Positions 28,026-36,290 of a DNA stretch of 64,000 nucleotides are shown in pieces. A program made the translations under genes and the position numbers. The first letter of the stretch is position 1, and every line of letters begins with the position of its first letter. A model generated the notes under the pieces. That model was not told the DNA's origin, did not search any database, and saw only the letters and a list, made by a program, of their open reading frames with translations. Source of the stretch: Geosporobacter ferrireducens (lineage in GTDB: Bacteria > Bacillota > Clostridia > Peptostreptococcales > Thermotaleaceae); contig NZ_CP017269.1 in assembly GCF_001750685.1 (NCBI RefSeq), positions 4,691,416 to 4,755,415 on the forward strand. Reading direction: 5' to 3'.

Positions 28026-29792
28026 ATGAAAAAAGAAATCAAGTACATTACTATTGACGGGCGTGGGGAGCATGAGTCCTTTAGAGATTGTGTTACCAAA
28101 GCAGTTCAGGATTTGAAAGTAAATGAAGGAATACATGTCATCAAGGACTTTGAGCCATTTCCCATGTATAAAATGATGGAAGATAAGGGTTTTGACAGAT
28201 ATATAGAAAAAATAAGCGATGAAGAATTTCATGTTTACTTTACACCAAAGACGGGGTTTGAAAAAATTAAGATGGGAGAATATCTAAACCTCGATGATAA
28301 CAAAATAGAAAAAATCATGAATATCAAATTGAATTATCTAAGAGGGAATATCTCTTTAGAAGCAGCAAAAATGGAAATGAAAGCATCCTTTGAAAAGGTA
28401 ACGGCTCAAGAATTTGCCATATGTGAACAATATCTTCAGCAGTATGGGATTACGGACGATGTGTTAGCGGAAAGAATGGATGAGATACTGGAAATCTTCG
28501 ATGGAATCCTGGTGAGCAACAAATTAAATCTCCCCTCAGGACACCCCATTAGGACTTACTTAGACGAAGTTGAGGCCATCAGGAAGATACTCAACCAAAT
28601 GAGAGACCTGCTGCAGAAGAAGTTTATCAAGAATCAATGGGCTGAACTGTATGATCAATTAGGAGAAATCAATATTCATTTTTCCAGAAAGCAGAATCAA
28701 TTGTTCCCGGCACTGGAAATCAAAGGCTTTGACAAACCGTCAAAAGTGATGTGGACACTAGAGAACCATATTAGAGACATCATTAAAAAAGCGAAGGGAT
28801 ATCTGGAAGCGGATCAAGATGATGCATTTTTGAGCCTTCAAGATGAAGTAATTGAAATGGTGGAGGATATGATGGTAAAAGAAGAGGAGATTCTCTATCC
28901 CACTTCAATGGATTTACTTTCCGATGAAGATTTTGTTGAGATGAGAAAAGGGGACGATGAGATTGGTTATTGCCTGATTGAACCACCGCTGCCCTATGGA
29001 AACAGAGCAGGAGAAAATATAGATATTTCCTCAAAAAATGAGCTTCTGAAAGATCTGGAAAACCTGCTGCAAAAACATGGTATGCTTCCTACAGCGTCAA
29101 ATCATGAAGTCTTAGACGTGAGCCAGGGAAAGTTAACCCTTGAACAGATTAATCTTATCTTCAAACATCTACAGGTAGATTTATCCTTTGTAGATGAAAA
29201 TGAAATTGTGAAATTCTATAGTGATACGAAGCACAGAGTGTTCCCGAGAAGTGCAGGGGTGATTGGGAGAAAGGTTCAAAACTGCCATCCAAGGGAAAGT
29301 GTAGATACAGTTGAAGAAATTATCAGGGCCTTTCGGGCCGGAGAACAGGATGAGGCGGAATTTTGGCTGGAAATTGGTGGGAGATTTATCTATATCATTT
29401 ATAACGCAGTAAGAGACGAAGATGGCAATTTTAGAGGCGTACTGGAGATGATGCAAGATGTAACCAGAATCAGGAGCCTGGAAGGAAGCCAGAGACTTCT
29501 GTCTTGGAATGACAAAAAACAAGATGCTAGAAAAGAAGAGGAAAACCACAGGGAAATTAAAAATGAATATGGAATCTCTAAGGAAACGGTTATTGGAGAT
29601 TTGGTTAAAGAATATCCCTTTATAAAAGAATTCTTATTCAATTTGTCCCCTAAATTTAGCAAATTGAAAAACCCAGTTCTCTTTAAAACAATGTCTTCCA
29701 TAGCGACCATGGAAATGATCAGTGAAAGAGGCGGATTTGAGGTGCAAGGCCTTATTGATAGAATCGTGAAGGAAATCGACTCTAAAAAGTAA
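28026..29792 (+). CDS. DUF438 / hemerythrin / PAS domain protein
   Basis: A 588-residue cytoplasmic protein. Domain order: a DUF2249-like N-terminus (about 1-75), DUF438 (about 85-150), a hemerythrin-like HHE four-helix bundle (about 160-300; candidate di-iron ligands in GHPIRTYLDEVE, INIHFSRKQNQLF, ENHIRDI and KEEEILYP), a PAS domain (about 375-480) and a DUF1858-like C-terminal segment. Such proteins are associated with nitric oxide or oxygen sensing and iron-sulfur repair in anaerobes. ATG 28026 is chosen because AGAAGGGATG precedes it; the open frame upstream runs through the leader hairpin. The CRP/FNR-type site upstream fits regulation by a redox or NO-responsive regulator such as HcpR. 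A DUF454 gene follows 17 bases later. Confidence 0.85.
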   Translation: MKKEIKYITIDGRGEHESFRDCVTKAVQDLKVNEGIHVIKDFEPFPMYKMMEDKGFDRYIEKISDEEFHVYFTPKTGFEKIKMGEYLNLDDNKIEKIMNIKLNYLRGNISLEAAKMEMKASFEKVTAQEFAICEQYLQQYGITDDVLAERMDEILEIFDGILVSNKLNLPSGHPIRTYLDEVEAIRKILNQMRDLLQKKFIKNQWAELYDQLGEINIHFSRKQNQLFPALEIKGFDKPSKVMWTLENHIRDIIKKAKGYLEADQDDAFLSLQDEVIEMVEDMMVKEEEILYPTSMDLLSDEDFVEMRKGDDEIGYCLIEPPLPYGNRAGENIDISSKNELLKDLENLLQKHGMLPTASNHEVLDVSQGKLTLEQINLIFKHLQVDLSFVDENEIVKFYSDTKHRVFPRSAGVIGRKVQNCHPRESVDTVEEIIRAFRAGEQDEAEFWLEIGGRFIYIIYNAVRDEDGNFRGVLEMMQDVTRIRSLEGSQRLLSWNDKKQDARKEEENHREIKNEYGISKETVIGDLVKEYPFIKEFLFNLSPKFSKLKNPVLFKTMSSIATMEMISERGGFEVQGLIDRIVKEIDSKK

Positions 29793-29809
29793 AAAGATTG
29801 GAGTTTAGG

Positions 29810-30202
29810 ATGATGAAAATCTTATTGATGGTTATAGGAAGCATTAGCTTAGGATTAGGAATGATCGGCGTTGTTCTGCCGGTACTTCCAACCACCCCCT
29901 TTTTATTGATCTCCCTTGCCTGCTATATGAGAAGCAGCAGAAAACTGTATGATTTTGTGCTTTCTAATAAATACTTGGGTCCCTATGTAAAGGACTATGT
30001 TGATGGTAAAGGTATTCCGATAAAAGCCAAAAAAAGGGCAATCTTTTTGATTTGGATAACCATAGGCTTTTCTGTTTTATTTGTTATCGATAAAATCTTT
30101 TTGAGGCTGATGCTTCTGACCATTGCAAGTATTGTTTCCATATACATCTGGACCAGAAGCACGCCGGAAAGCAAGAACATAGCGGATATCAATCAGCAGT
30201 AG
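29810..30202 (+). CDS. DUF454 (YbaN-like) membrane protein
   Basis: A 130-residue membrane protein with the DUF454 signature LGLGMIGVVLPVLPTTPFLLISLACYMRSS near its N-terminus and two further helices around residues 80-115. Function is unknown. The family is often next to redox or heme-related genes. TTG 29798 is in frame, but ATG 29810 or 29813 follows TTGGAG and is a better start. It is probably cotranscribed with the DUF438/hemerythrin gene. Confidence 0.85.
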   Translation: MMKILLMVIGSISLGLGMIGVVLPVLPTTPFLLISLACYMRSSRKLYDFVLSNKYLGPYVKDYVDGKGIPIKAKKRAIFLIWITIGFSVLFVIDKIFLRLMLLTIASIVSIYIWTRSTPESKNIADINQQ

Positions 30203-30216
30203 ACTGATTTTGAATG

Positions 30217-30251
30217 AAAAGCTTAAGGCATGAAATATTCCTTGGGCTTTT
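30217..30251 (+). terminator. terminator after DUF454 gene
   Basis: AAAAGCTTAAGG (30217-30228) pairs with CCTTGGGCTTTT (30240-30251), counting two G-T wobbles, and is followed by TTCTTTTA. It separates this operon from the convergent YIEGIA pair. Confidence 0.65.
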
Positions 30252-30327
30252 TCTTTTACTTCATTGATGCTTTCAATTCTCATATTAGACTTCGATTGGC
30301 AGACTTAATATCCTAAAAGCGGATTTG

Positions 30328-30528
30328 CTATTTTTTAACAATTAAGTGATCTCCATTTATAAGCTGGAGAATATCTGCTAAAAAAGCTTCTGCAATGGCA
30401 TCAGATATTGCAACTAATTCTTCCTTGTCTTTTGCCAGTAATGTCAAGGGTGCACCACCTAAATAGCGATTTTTATCCGTTGTAATATATGCCAGGATAC
30501 TATTGCTTTGACCTTCGTTTTTTTTCAT
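30328..30528 (-). CDS. capping complex subunit for YIEGIA
   Basis: A 66-residue protein (begins MKKNEGQSNSILAYITTDKN; also contains GGAPLTLLAKDKEELVAISDAIAEAF) matching the small partner annotated as the capping complex subunit of YIEGIA. It is immediately downstream of the YIEGIA gene on the same strand with a 2-base gap, so translation is probably coupled. The AAAGGTGG-type ribosome site lies inside the end of the upstream gene. The pair is characteristic of spore-forming Firmicutes. Its biochemical role is not known. Confidence 0.8.
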   Translation of the reverse strand: MKKNEGQSNSILAYITTDKNRYLGGAPLTLLAKDKEELVAISDAIAEAFLADILQLINGDHLIVKK

Positions 30529-30530
30529 TA

Positions 30531-31448
30531 TTAACCACCTTTTTTTATATTTAATAATTCAGGATTTTTTTTCACCGTTTCTAGCAAAGGCGTTAATGAA
30601 ATGGTTTCTTTTAATAAATTAAAGTTTTTAATAATAGGGACGAATGCTATGATAATTTTCCCGTTGCTTGGATTTTGAACACTATAGATCTTCCTCTGGC
30701 CCATTCTCCGTGTTACTTCAAATAAAATGGCCTGCCGCTGTCCGCTATTTAGAAGAGGGATTTGGTAATGCTCATGATTCGGATGAATCACCGCAGCAAG
30801 TCCATCCTTGAGAAACCATTCTTTTGCTTCCTCTCTGCCCATCAAATTGGAAACCAGCATATCATCCACATATAGGTCGGAACCCTTAATTTCAATCTTA
30901 CCTTCAGTTATCGCAGCAATATCTTGTACTTTTTGCCGTTCTGTGTGTCTCTTAAGCATATAAAATAAGGTAAGTCCCACTATGGAACCACATACAACTT
31001 CAACCCATGCAGGAACATTCATCAGTTTTTGAAGCAGCTGAATCGTAAGGGCTGTAGCAAAGGAAACCAGTAATGCGATGTAGTTGCGTGCTTCAAATAT
31101 TTTTGCAATTCCGTCAATATAAGCTTCTCCGCGCCTTGTATACTCTTGTCCTTCGAGATCTAAAAGACTCTCTCTTTCTATTTTACGCACATCCCGGAAA
31201 TGTTGTATTCCTAAAGCCAGGAAGGTAACGGCTGTAAATTCCTTTGCCATTAAAGACGGAATGATAAAAGCGCCTAATGCAGCGGCAAGCCCTCCCGTTA
31301 CAGCGTGAATTAAATAGCCGTTTGGGTAATTGGGATATTGTCTGTAATCCAGTTTAATGGATAGAATTCGGCTGAATGTTCCAATAAAGGTGGCTGTAAT
31401 AATAAGAATTAACATTTCAGGTGAAATACCATTGTTATTGTTTGGCAT
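30531..31448 (-). CDS. YIEGIA family membrane protein
   Basis: A 305-residue protein with four predicted membrane helices in the N-terminal half (about 10-30, 45-75, 120-145 and 150-170) and a soluble C-terminal half. The family-naming motif appears as AYIDGIAKIFEARNY (about residues 110-124). YIEGIA proteins are found in spore-formers and occur together with the small capping subunit that follows here. A link to sporulation is known only by distribution. Its upstream region carries the 149-base palindromic element at 31506-31654. Confidence 0.85.
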   Translation of the reverse strand: MPNNNNGISPEMLILIITATFIGTFSRILSIKLDYRQYPNYPNGYLIHAVTGGLAAALGAFIIPSLMAKEFTAVTFLALGIQHFRDVRKIERESLLDLEGQEYTRRGEAYIDGIAKIFEARNYIALLVSFATALTIQLLQKLMNVPAWVEVVCGSIVGLTLFYMLKRHTERQKVQDIAAITEGKIEIKGSDLYVDDMLVSNLMGREEAKEWFLKDGLAAVIHPNHEHYQIPLLNSGQRQAILFEVTRRMGQRKIYSVQNPSNGKIIIAFVPIIKNFNLLKETISLTPLLETVKKNPELLNIKKGG

Positions 31449-31505
31449 TTTAAAAACCCCTTATAGACCATTTTGAAAGCAGTGCCTATTCAAAAATCTG
31501 GGAAG

Positions 31506-31654
31506 ACTATATAAGTTGCAATAAATAGGTTACATCCGCTACGCCACGGGGACAGTTCCTCAGGCACATAAAAAACATCTGTGCCAGACGAACCGTCCCC
31601 ATGACTCCGCTATCTCACACAGAGTTGTAATAGCTTTATTGCAACTTATATAGT
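31506..31654. repeat. 149-base palindromic element (MITE-like)
   Basis: Perfect 20-base terminal inverted repeats, ACTATATAAGTTGCAATAAA and its complement (31506-31525 / 31635-31654), enclose an inner imperfect inverted repeat of GGGGACAGTTCCTCAGGCACA type around 31548-31601. It carries no reading frame. It lies between the divergent YIEGIA and molybdenum hydroxylase genes and looks like a non-autonomous mobile element. Confidence 0.65.
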
Positions 31655-31747
31655 TTTGAAAACGCTTTATTTCCTGATTTTTGAGCACACACTAATATAA
31701 TTCGTTAAACATAAATTTTTTATACAAAGAGTTATTCTTTGGGATTC

Positions 31748-31759
31748 CGTGTTAACACG
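31748..31759 (+). promoter_or_regulatory. 12-base palindrome before the molybdenum hydroxylase operon
   Basis: CGTGTTAACACG is a perfect palindrome 98 bases before the start of the large subunit. It could be an operator for an unlinked regulator. No molybdenum-cofactor riboswitch could be recognised in this leader. Confidence 0.35.
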
Positions 31760-31857
31760 CTAACTTTATAGGGAATAAAAGCAGTTGCCCAGGCGAATAA
31801 TAGATGGGTATAGGCGGATATAAATTTCAATATTTTTCTAAAGGTGGTTCAAATTTC

Positions 31858-34185
31858 ATGAGTTGGAGTATTGGAAAAAGTATTTACCGGAAAGACGGAT
31901 TGGAAAAGGTAACAGGCGCAGCTAAATATACAGATGATTATTCAAGTAAAGACATGTTACATATAAAGTTGGTTGTAAGTTCTTATGCACATGCAAGAAT
32001 AAAAGCAATTGATACCACAAAAGCACTGGAAATGCCTGGGGTCCGGGGGATTATTCTTGGTCAGCCGCTTCCGTTAACAGGGGAGGAGATTAAGGACCGG
32101 CCGCCAATTGCCTATGATAAAGTACGTTATCACGGGGAACCGGTAGCTGCTGTAGTGGCAGATACCGCTCTTCAGGCGAAACGGGCTGCTGAGTTGATAG
32201 AAATTACATACGAACCGCTGCCCGTCGTGAATTCTCCAAAAGATGCCCTCCTTGCGGGCGCTGCTTTAGTCCATGAAAATTTAGCTGCATATGAAAGAAT
32301 AGAGCATGTTTACCCGGAGGCCAATACGAATATTGCTGATCGTACGAAAATCCGAAAGGGAAATATGGAAGAAGGCTGGAAGCAGAGTGAGGTAACGATA
32401 GAGGCCGATTTTTCCTTTTCCCAATCTGACCATATTGCCATGGAAACAAGATGTGTCATAGCAGAAATCCGTCCAGACGGCTGTGTTGTGTTTACATCTG
32501 CTACGCAGTCTCCATATATCATCAAAAAATTAATGAATAATTACTTTAACCTTGAAGAAGGAAAGATCATAGTCAATACGCCCCTGGTTGGAGGCGGATA
32601 CGGCGGAAAAGTAGCCGTTCAATTAGAATTGATCGCATATATGGCAACACTTGCTGTTGGAGGAAGACCGGTAAAGCTGTTAAATACCAGAGAAGAAGAT
32701 ATGATTACATCTCCAGTACATATAGGCCTGGATGCGTGTATTAAGCTGGGATCAACAAAAGACGGGAAGTTAACTGCAGCAGAAGTTTTATATATGTTTG
32801 ATTCGGGGGCGTATTCCGACAAGGGGACGACGATAAGCCGGGCAGCTGCAGTCACTTGTACCGGACCTTACCACATTGAGAATATTTCGTGCGATTCCCT
32901 GTGTGTCTATACAAATCATCCATATGTAACGGCTTACAGAGGCTTTGGTCATTCGGAACTTTTATTCGTTTTTGAAAGAGCAATGGATATGCTGGCGAAG
33001 AAATTAGAAATGGATCCCCTTGCGCTTCGGATGAAAAATGCAGTTTTACCTGGACATACAACGCCTACTCAAATTCTCCTTAATAAAAGTACAGTGGGAA
33101 ATTTACCTGATTGCATTGAAAATCTGAAACAACTAATGAACTGGAATGAAGGACAAGTCATTCGGATAAGTGACCGGAAAGTTCGCGCAAAGGGAATTAG
33201 CTGTATTTGGAAGACTTCAACAATCGATAGCCAGGCTGGCTCAGGGATTATATTATTTTTTAACAGAGATGGAAGCGTAAACATTGAGTCTGGTGTTGTT
33301 GAAATTGGTATGGGCACGAAGACCATACTCACCCAGTTGCTGGCAGAAAAACTAAAAATGGATATCAATAAAATACATGTTAAGATGGAAGTCAATACGC
33401 AAACAACACCCGAGCATTGGAAAACTGTAGCCAGTAGAGGTACACTGATGGCTGGCAGGGCATTATTGAAAGCGGTGGATGACGCAATGATGCAATTAAA
33501 GGATATTGCTTCCCGGATATTAATGTGTTCGCCTGATGACCTGGAGGTAGGAAATGAAATGGTGTATGTGCGTGATGAACCGGATATTTTTATAAAAGTT
33601 AAAGATATTTGTTTTGGATACAAATACCCAAGTGGCTATTCAATTGGCGGACAGGTAATTGGGAGAGGTCAATATTCGTTAAGGCACTTAACACATATTG
33701 ATCATGAGACGGGTGTAGGCAGGCCTGGCCCGGAGTATACAGTGGGTGTCCAAGGCGTAGAAATAGAGTTCGATACAAGGGATTATACCTATAAAGTACT
33801 TAAGGCCTACTCAGTTATTGATGTGGGGAAAGTACTAAATATGAAATTAGCGCAAGGCCAGGTGATGGGGGCCATGGACATGGGGTTAAATTTCGGAAGC
33901 AGTGAAACCTTTATATTTAGTGCGGAGGGAAAAGTGCTTAATCCTCGCCTGCGTTCCTATATTTCTTTCCGGTATGGTGATCATCCGGAATATATTGTTC
34001 ACTTTGTTGAAACACCTCATATCGACGGTCCGTATGGGGCCCGCGGCGTTGGAGAGCATGGGTTGCTAGGTATGCCTGCGGCATTGGCAAATAGCTTGTC
34101 AACCGCAGCTGGAATAGAGTTAAAGAAACTCCCTCTTACACCTGAATTAATTTGGAGAGAAAAGAAAGGTGCGGGTCAAAGTTGA
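31858..34185 (+). CDS. molybdenum hydroxylase large subunit (xanthine dehydrogenase family)
   Basis: A 775-residue catalytic subunit that binds molybdopterin cytosine dinucleotide. The N-terminal a/b hammerhead domain starts SWSIGKSIYRKDGLEKVTGAAKYTDD. Cofactor-binding loops include PLVGGGYGGKVAVQLE and YRGFGHSELLF, and the catalytic Glu is in GARGVGEHGLLG near the C-terminus. The family oxidises purines, nicotinate, aldehydes or related heterocycles. Position 31804 is the longest in-frame ATG but has no ribosome site. ATG 31858 follows AAAGGTGG and matches family starts. The FAD and 2Fe-2S subunit genes follow with overlapping ends. The exact substrate is not clear. Confidence 0.88.
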   Translation: MSWSIGKSIYRKDGLEKVTGAAKYTDDYSSKDMLHIKLVVSSYAHARIKAIDTTKALEMPGVRGIILGQPLPLTGEEIKDRPPIAYDKVRYHGEPVAAVVADTALQAKRAAELIEITYEPLPVVNSPKDALLAGAALVHENLAAYERIEHVYPEANTNIADRTKIRKGNMEEGWKQSEVTIEADFSFSQSDHIAMETRCVIAEIRPDGCVVFTSATQSPYIIKKLMNNYFNLEEGKIIVNTPLVGGGYGGKVAVQLELIAYMATLAVGGRPVKLLNTREEDMITSPVHIGLDACIKLGSTKDGKLTAAEVLYMFDSGAYSDKGTTISRAAAVTCTGPYHIENISCDSLCVYTNHPYVTAYRGFGHSELLFVFERAMDMLAKKLEMDPLALRMKNAVLPGHTTPTQILLNKSTVGNLPDCIENLKQLMNWNEGQVIRISDRKVRAKGISCIWKTSTIDSQAGSGIILFFNRDGSVNIESGVVEIGMGTKTILTQLLAEKLKMDINKIHVKMEVNTQTTPEHWKTVASRGTLMAGRALLKAVDDAMMQLKDIASRILMCSPDDLEVGNEMVYVRDEPDIFIKVKDICFGYKYPSGYSIGGQVIGRGQYSLRHLTHIDHETGVGRPGPEYTVGVQGVEIEFDTRDYTYKVLKAYSVIDVGKVLNMKLAQGQVMGAMDMGLNFGSSETFIFSAEGKVLNPRLRSYISFRYGDHPEYIVHFVETPHIDGPYGARGVGEHGLLGMPAALANSLSTAAGIELKKLPLTPELIWREKKGAGQS

Positions 34186-35024
34186 TTACATATGATTTTG
34201 AGTATTATAAACCATCCTCTGTTGAGGAAGCTGTATCATTGTTTCAATCATTGGATCAACAGGGGAAGGAACCAGTCTATTTTTCAGGTGGCACAGAAGT
34301 TATTACTTTAGGAAGAGTAAATAGAATTAAAACAGGTGCTGTCATTGATATTAAAGGGATCCCTGAATGTCTTGTGCTAAAAAAAGAAGTCAATAAGCTT
34401 ACTTTAGGGGCGGCACAAGCATTAACGAAGATTCGGGAAACACAATATTTTCCATTTTTAAGCAAAGCAATAGTCGAAATTGCGGACCATACAGCACGGA
34501 ATAAAATAACATTAGGCGGGAATATTTGCGCAAATATTATATACAGGGAAACGATCTTGCCGCTTCTATTAACAGATAGTCAAATCATCGTTACGGGTCC
34601 TTCCGGTATAAGACAGCTATCGATAAATGAGCTGTTTGATCAGATCCTAAAACTGCAAAGGGGAGAACTGCTTGTTCAAGTCATTACAGAAGATAAGGCG
34701 GTTCAATTGCCCTTTCTTTGTATCAAAAAGCGAAGAAACTGGGATGTTGGCTATCCACTGATTACAACTGCAGCCCTGAAAAAAAATGAACAGATCCGGT
34801 TTGCCTTTAGTGGTTTATGCGCGTACCCCTTTCGCAATGAAAAAATGGAAGAAAGCTTAAATAATCAACAATTGTCCAGAGAAGAAAGAATTGAAGAGGC
34901 AATGCAGCATATTCCTGCACCTGTTATAGATGATGTTCAGGGTTCTGCAGATTATCGAAGGTTTGTGTTGAAGAATACATTGCTAGATGTTCTAGATACG
35001 ATGGAGGGAGTCGAAAATGTATAA
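34182..35024 (+). CDS. molybdenum hydroxylase FAD-binding subunit
   Basis: About 280 residues of the CoxM/XdhB type. It carries electrons from the molybdenum site via FeS to FAD. The FAD-binding stretches are YFSGGTEVITLGR (about 38-50) and the LGGNICANI loop (about 108-116). TTG 34182 overlaps the TGA stop of the large subunit (TTGA) and follows AGAAAGGTGCGGG; no ATG is available nearby. The adjacent subunit genes overlap at both ends, so the three are translated as a unit. Confidence 0.85.
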   Translation: MITYDFEYYKPSSVEEAVSLFQSLDQQGKEPVYFSGGTEVITLGRVNRIKTGAVIDIKGIPECLVLKKEVNKLTLGAAQALTKIRETQYFPFLSKAIVEIADHTARNKITLGGNICANIIYRETILPLLLTDSQIIVTGPSGIRQLSINELFDQILKLQRGELLVQVITEDKAVQLPFLCIKKRRNWDVGYPLITTAALKKNEQIRFAFSGLCAYPFRNEKMEESLNNQQLSREERIEEAMQHIPAPVIDDVQGSADYRRFVLKNTLLDVLDTMEGVENV

Positions 35025-35481
35025 ATCAGAAATTACCTTAAATGTAAATGGTGAAGAGCGATCAGCCTATGTACGTCATGCAGATACCTTATTATATGTT
35101 CTTCGTGAGGAGTTGGGATTAACAGGGGCTAAACCCGGTTGTTTAAATGGGGATTGTGGCGCTTGTACCATTGATGTAGATGGTGAATCAATGAAATCAT
35201 GTTTGATGCTCGCTGTAGAGGCTGTGGGCAAGAAAATTACTACAGTGGAAGGGCTTGAAAACCTACCGCTTCAAACGGAATTCATTAAAAAGTCTGCCTT
35301 CCAATGTGGCTATTGTACCCCTGGTTTTATTATGAATGGCAGCTCCTTAACTAAAAAATATCCAAATGCCGATGATACGCAGATAAAGGACTGTTTAGAA
35401 TCAAATATTTGCCGTTGTACAGGATATCAAGAAATTGAAGAGGCCGTAAAATCAGTGCTATCTAATGACGCCACCGTTTAA
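35017..35481 (+). CDS. molybdenum hydroxylase 2Fe-2S subunit
   Basis: A 154-residue electron-transfer subunit with two 2Fe-2S clusters. The plant-type ferredoxin cluster uses the cysteines of PGCLNGDCGACTIDV plus the one in MKSCLML. The C-terminal helical domain uses FQCGYCTPGF and NICRCTGY. It overlaps the FAD subunit gene by 8 bases. All cluster cysteines expected for the family are present, so the enzyme looks complete. Confidence 0.92.
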   Translation: MYKSEITLNVNGEERSAYVRHADTLLYVLREELGLTGAKPGCLNGDCGACTIDVDGESMKSCLMLAVEAVGKKITTVEGLENLPLQTEFIKKSAFQCGYCTPGFIMNGSSLTKKYPNADDTQIKDCLESNICRCTGYQEIEEAVKSVLSNDATV

Positions 35482-35510
35482 GCACCTTATAATTGAATAA
35501 TGAAATTGTG

Positions 35511-35553
35511 AATAAGGCACCTATTGGAGAATCAATCCCGCAGGTGCCTTATT
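35511..35553. terminator. bidirectional terminator
   Basis: AATAAGGCACCT (35511-35522) and AGGTGCCTTATT (35542-35553) form a perfect 12-base-pair stem between the convergent molybdenum hydroxylase operon and the Gln-rich protein gene, and can end transcripts from both sides. Confidence 0.75.
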
Positions 35554-35554
35554 A

Positions 35555-35821
35555 TTAGTTCTCCAGTTGCTGCGCTTGTTGTAGCTGCTGCATGGCTTGC
35601 TGCAGTTGTTGGTGAACCAGTTGAAATTGTTGTTTTTGAGCTGGCTGAGCGCTGGTTTGAGCTTGCGTTAGCTGTTGTACAGCCTGCTGTAAATGTTGTT
35701 GCGCCTGTTGAACAGCTTGAGGATTTGCTACCTGTGTTGCTTGTTGAATTGCCTGCAATGCTTGCTGGATAGACTGCTGTGCCTGCTGGGCTGCCTGTTG
35801 GGCTTGTTGGTTTTGCTGCAT
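35555..35821 (-). CDS. glutamine-rich small protein
   Basis: An 88-residue protein of which about half (42) is Gln and most of the rest is Ala, Leu and Val, mostly as QQA and QQL repeats. A long amphipathic helix or coiled coil is likely. The AAGGAGG site 8 bases before the ATG on the minus strand supports real translation, and a perfect terminator follows the stop. No known domain and no signal peptide are seen. Possible roles such as structural or spore-coat protein are speculation. The opposite strand also has an open frame (35524-35772), a by-product of the repetitive codons. Confidence 0.6.
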   Translation of the reverse strand: MQQNQQAQQAAQQAQQSIQQALQAIQQATQVANPQAVQQAQQHLQQAVQQLTQAQTSAQPAQKQQFQLVHQQLQQAMQQLQQAQQLEN

Positions 35822-35927
35822 GGTTTATATGCCTCCTTCAGTTGTGATTCATCCTGTCTCTATATCATGCCATTAAAATTTTATAGTTATACGGATCACA
35901 GGGGCATAGCAGCAGAAAATAAGGCAT

Positions 35928-36290
35928 TTATCTTGCAGCAACGTTCTTTGTTACGATCACATCGCTGTCCAGGCCAAGTACGTTTGTAACCACTACTTGT
36001 CCCACGGAAACCGGTGCGGTTAAACGTGTTTTTTTGATAACTTCCATTACATCGAAAATTCTTTCTTTAGGAATAGGCTTGGAAAGCCGCACACTTACCA
36101 AAGGCAATTCGCCGCCTTCCAATAGGATCGAGGAGGCAATATTGCGGTGAGGATTGGTCAGTTCCTGGTTTACATATTCACGTCCCCGTTTGCAGGCAGC
36201 GCCTTCTATGGAAAGAATTTTTCCGTCTCTAATTTCCGCTGTAATCTCACATCCTGTCGGACAAATGATACAAGTATATTCCTTTAGCAT
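35928..36290 (-). CDS. DUF1667 domain-containing protein
   Basis: A 120-residue protein with the DUF1667 N-terminal motif CIICPTGCEITAE and a further Cys in GAACKRG, which may hold a metal or iron-sulfur centre. DUF1667 genes regularly follow the two flavoprotein genes found upstream here, and the product is probably the third subunit of that dehydrogenase. The start overlaps the upstream gene by 7 bases. Confidence 0.85.
   Translation of the reverse strand: MLKEYTCIICPTGCEITAEIRDGKILSIEGAACKRGREYVNQELTNPHRNIASSILLEGGELPLVSVRLSKPIPKERIFDVMEVIKKTRLTAPVSVGQVVVTNVLGLDSDVIVTKNVAAR

Noticed and set aside
31660..31857. Molybdenum-cofactor riboswitch before the molybdenum hydroxylase
   Set aside because: No matching conserved helices or core nucleotides could be found; only a 12-base palindrome.
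35524..35772. Plus-strand 82-codon frame opposite the Gln-rich gene
   Set aside because: It arises from the repetitive codons of the opposite strand; no ribosome site, and it overlaps the terminator.
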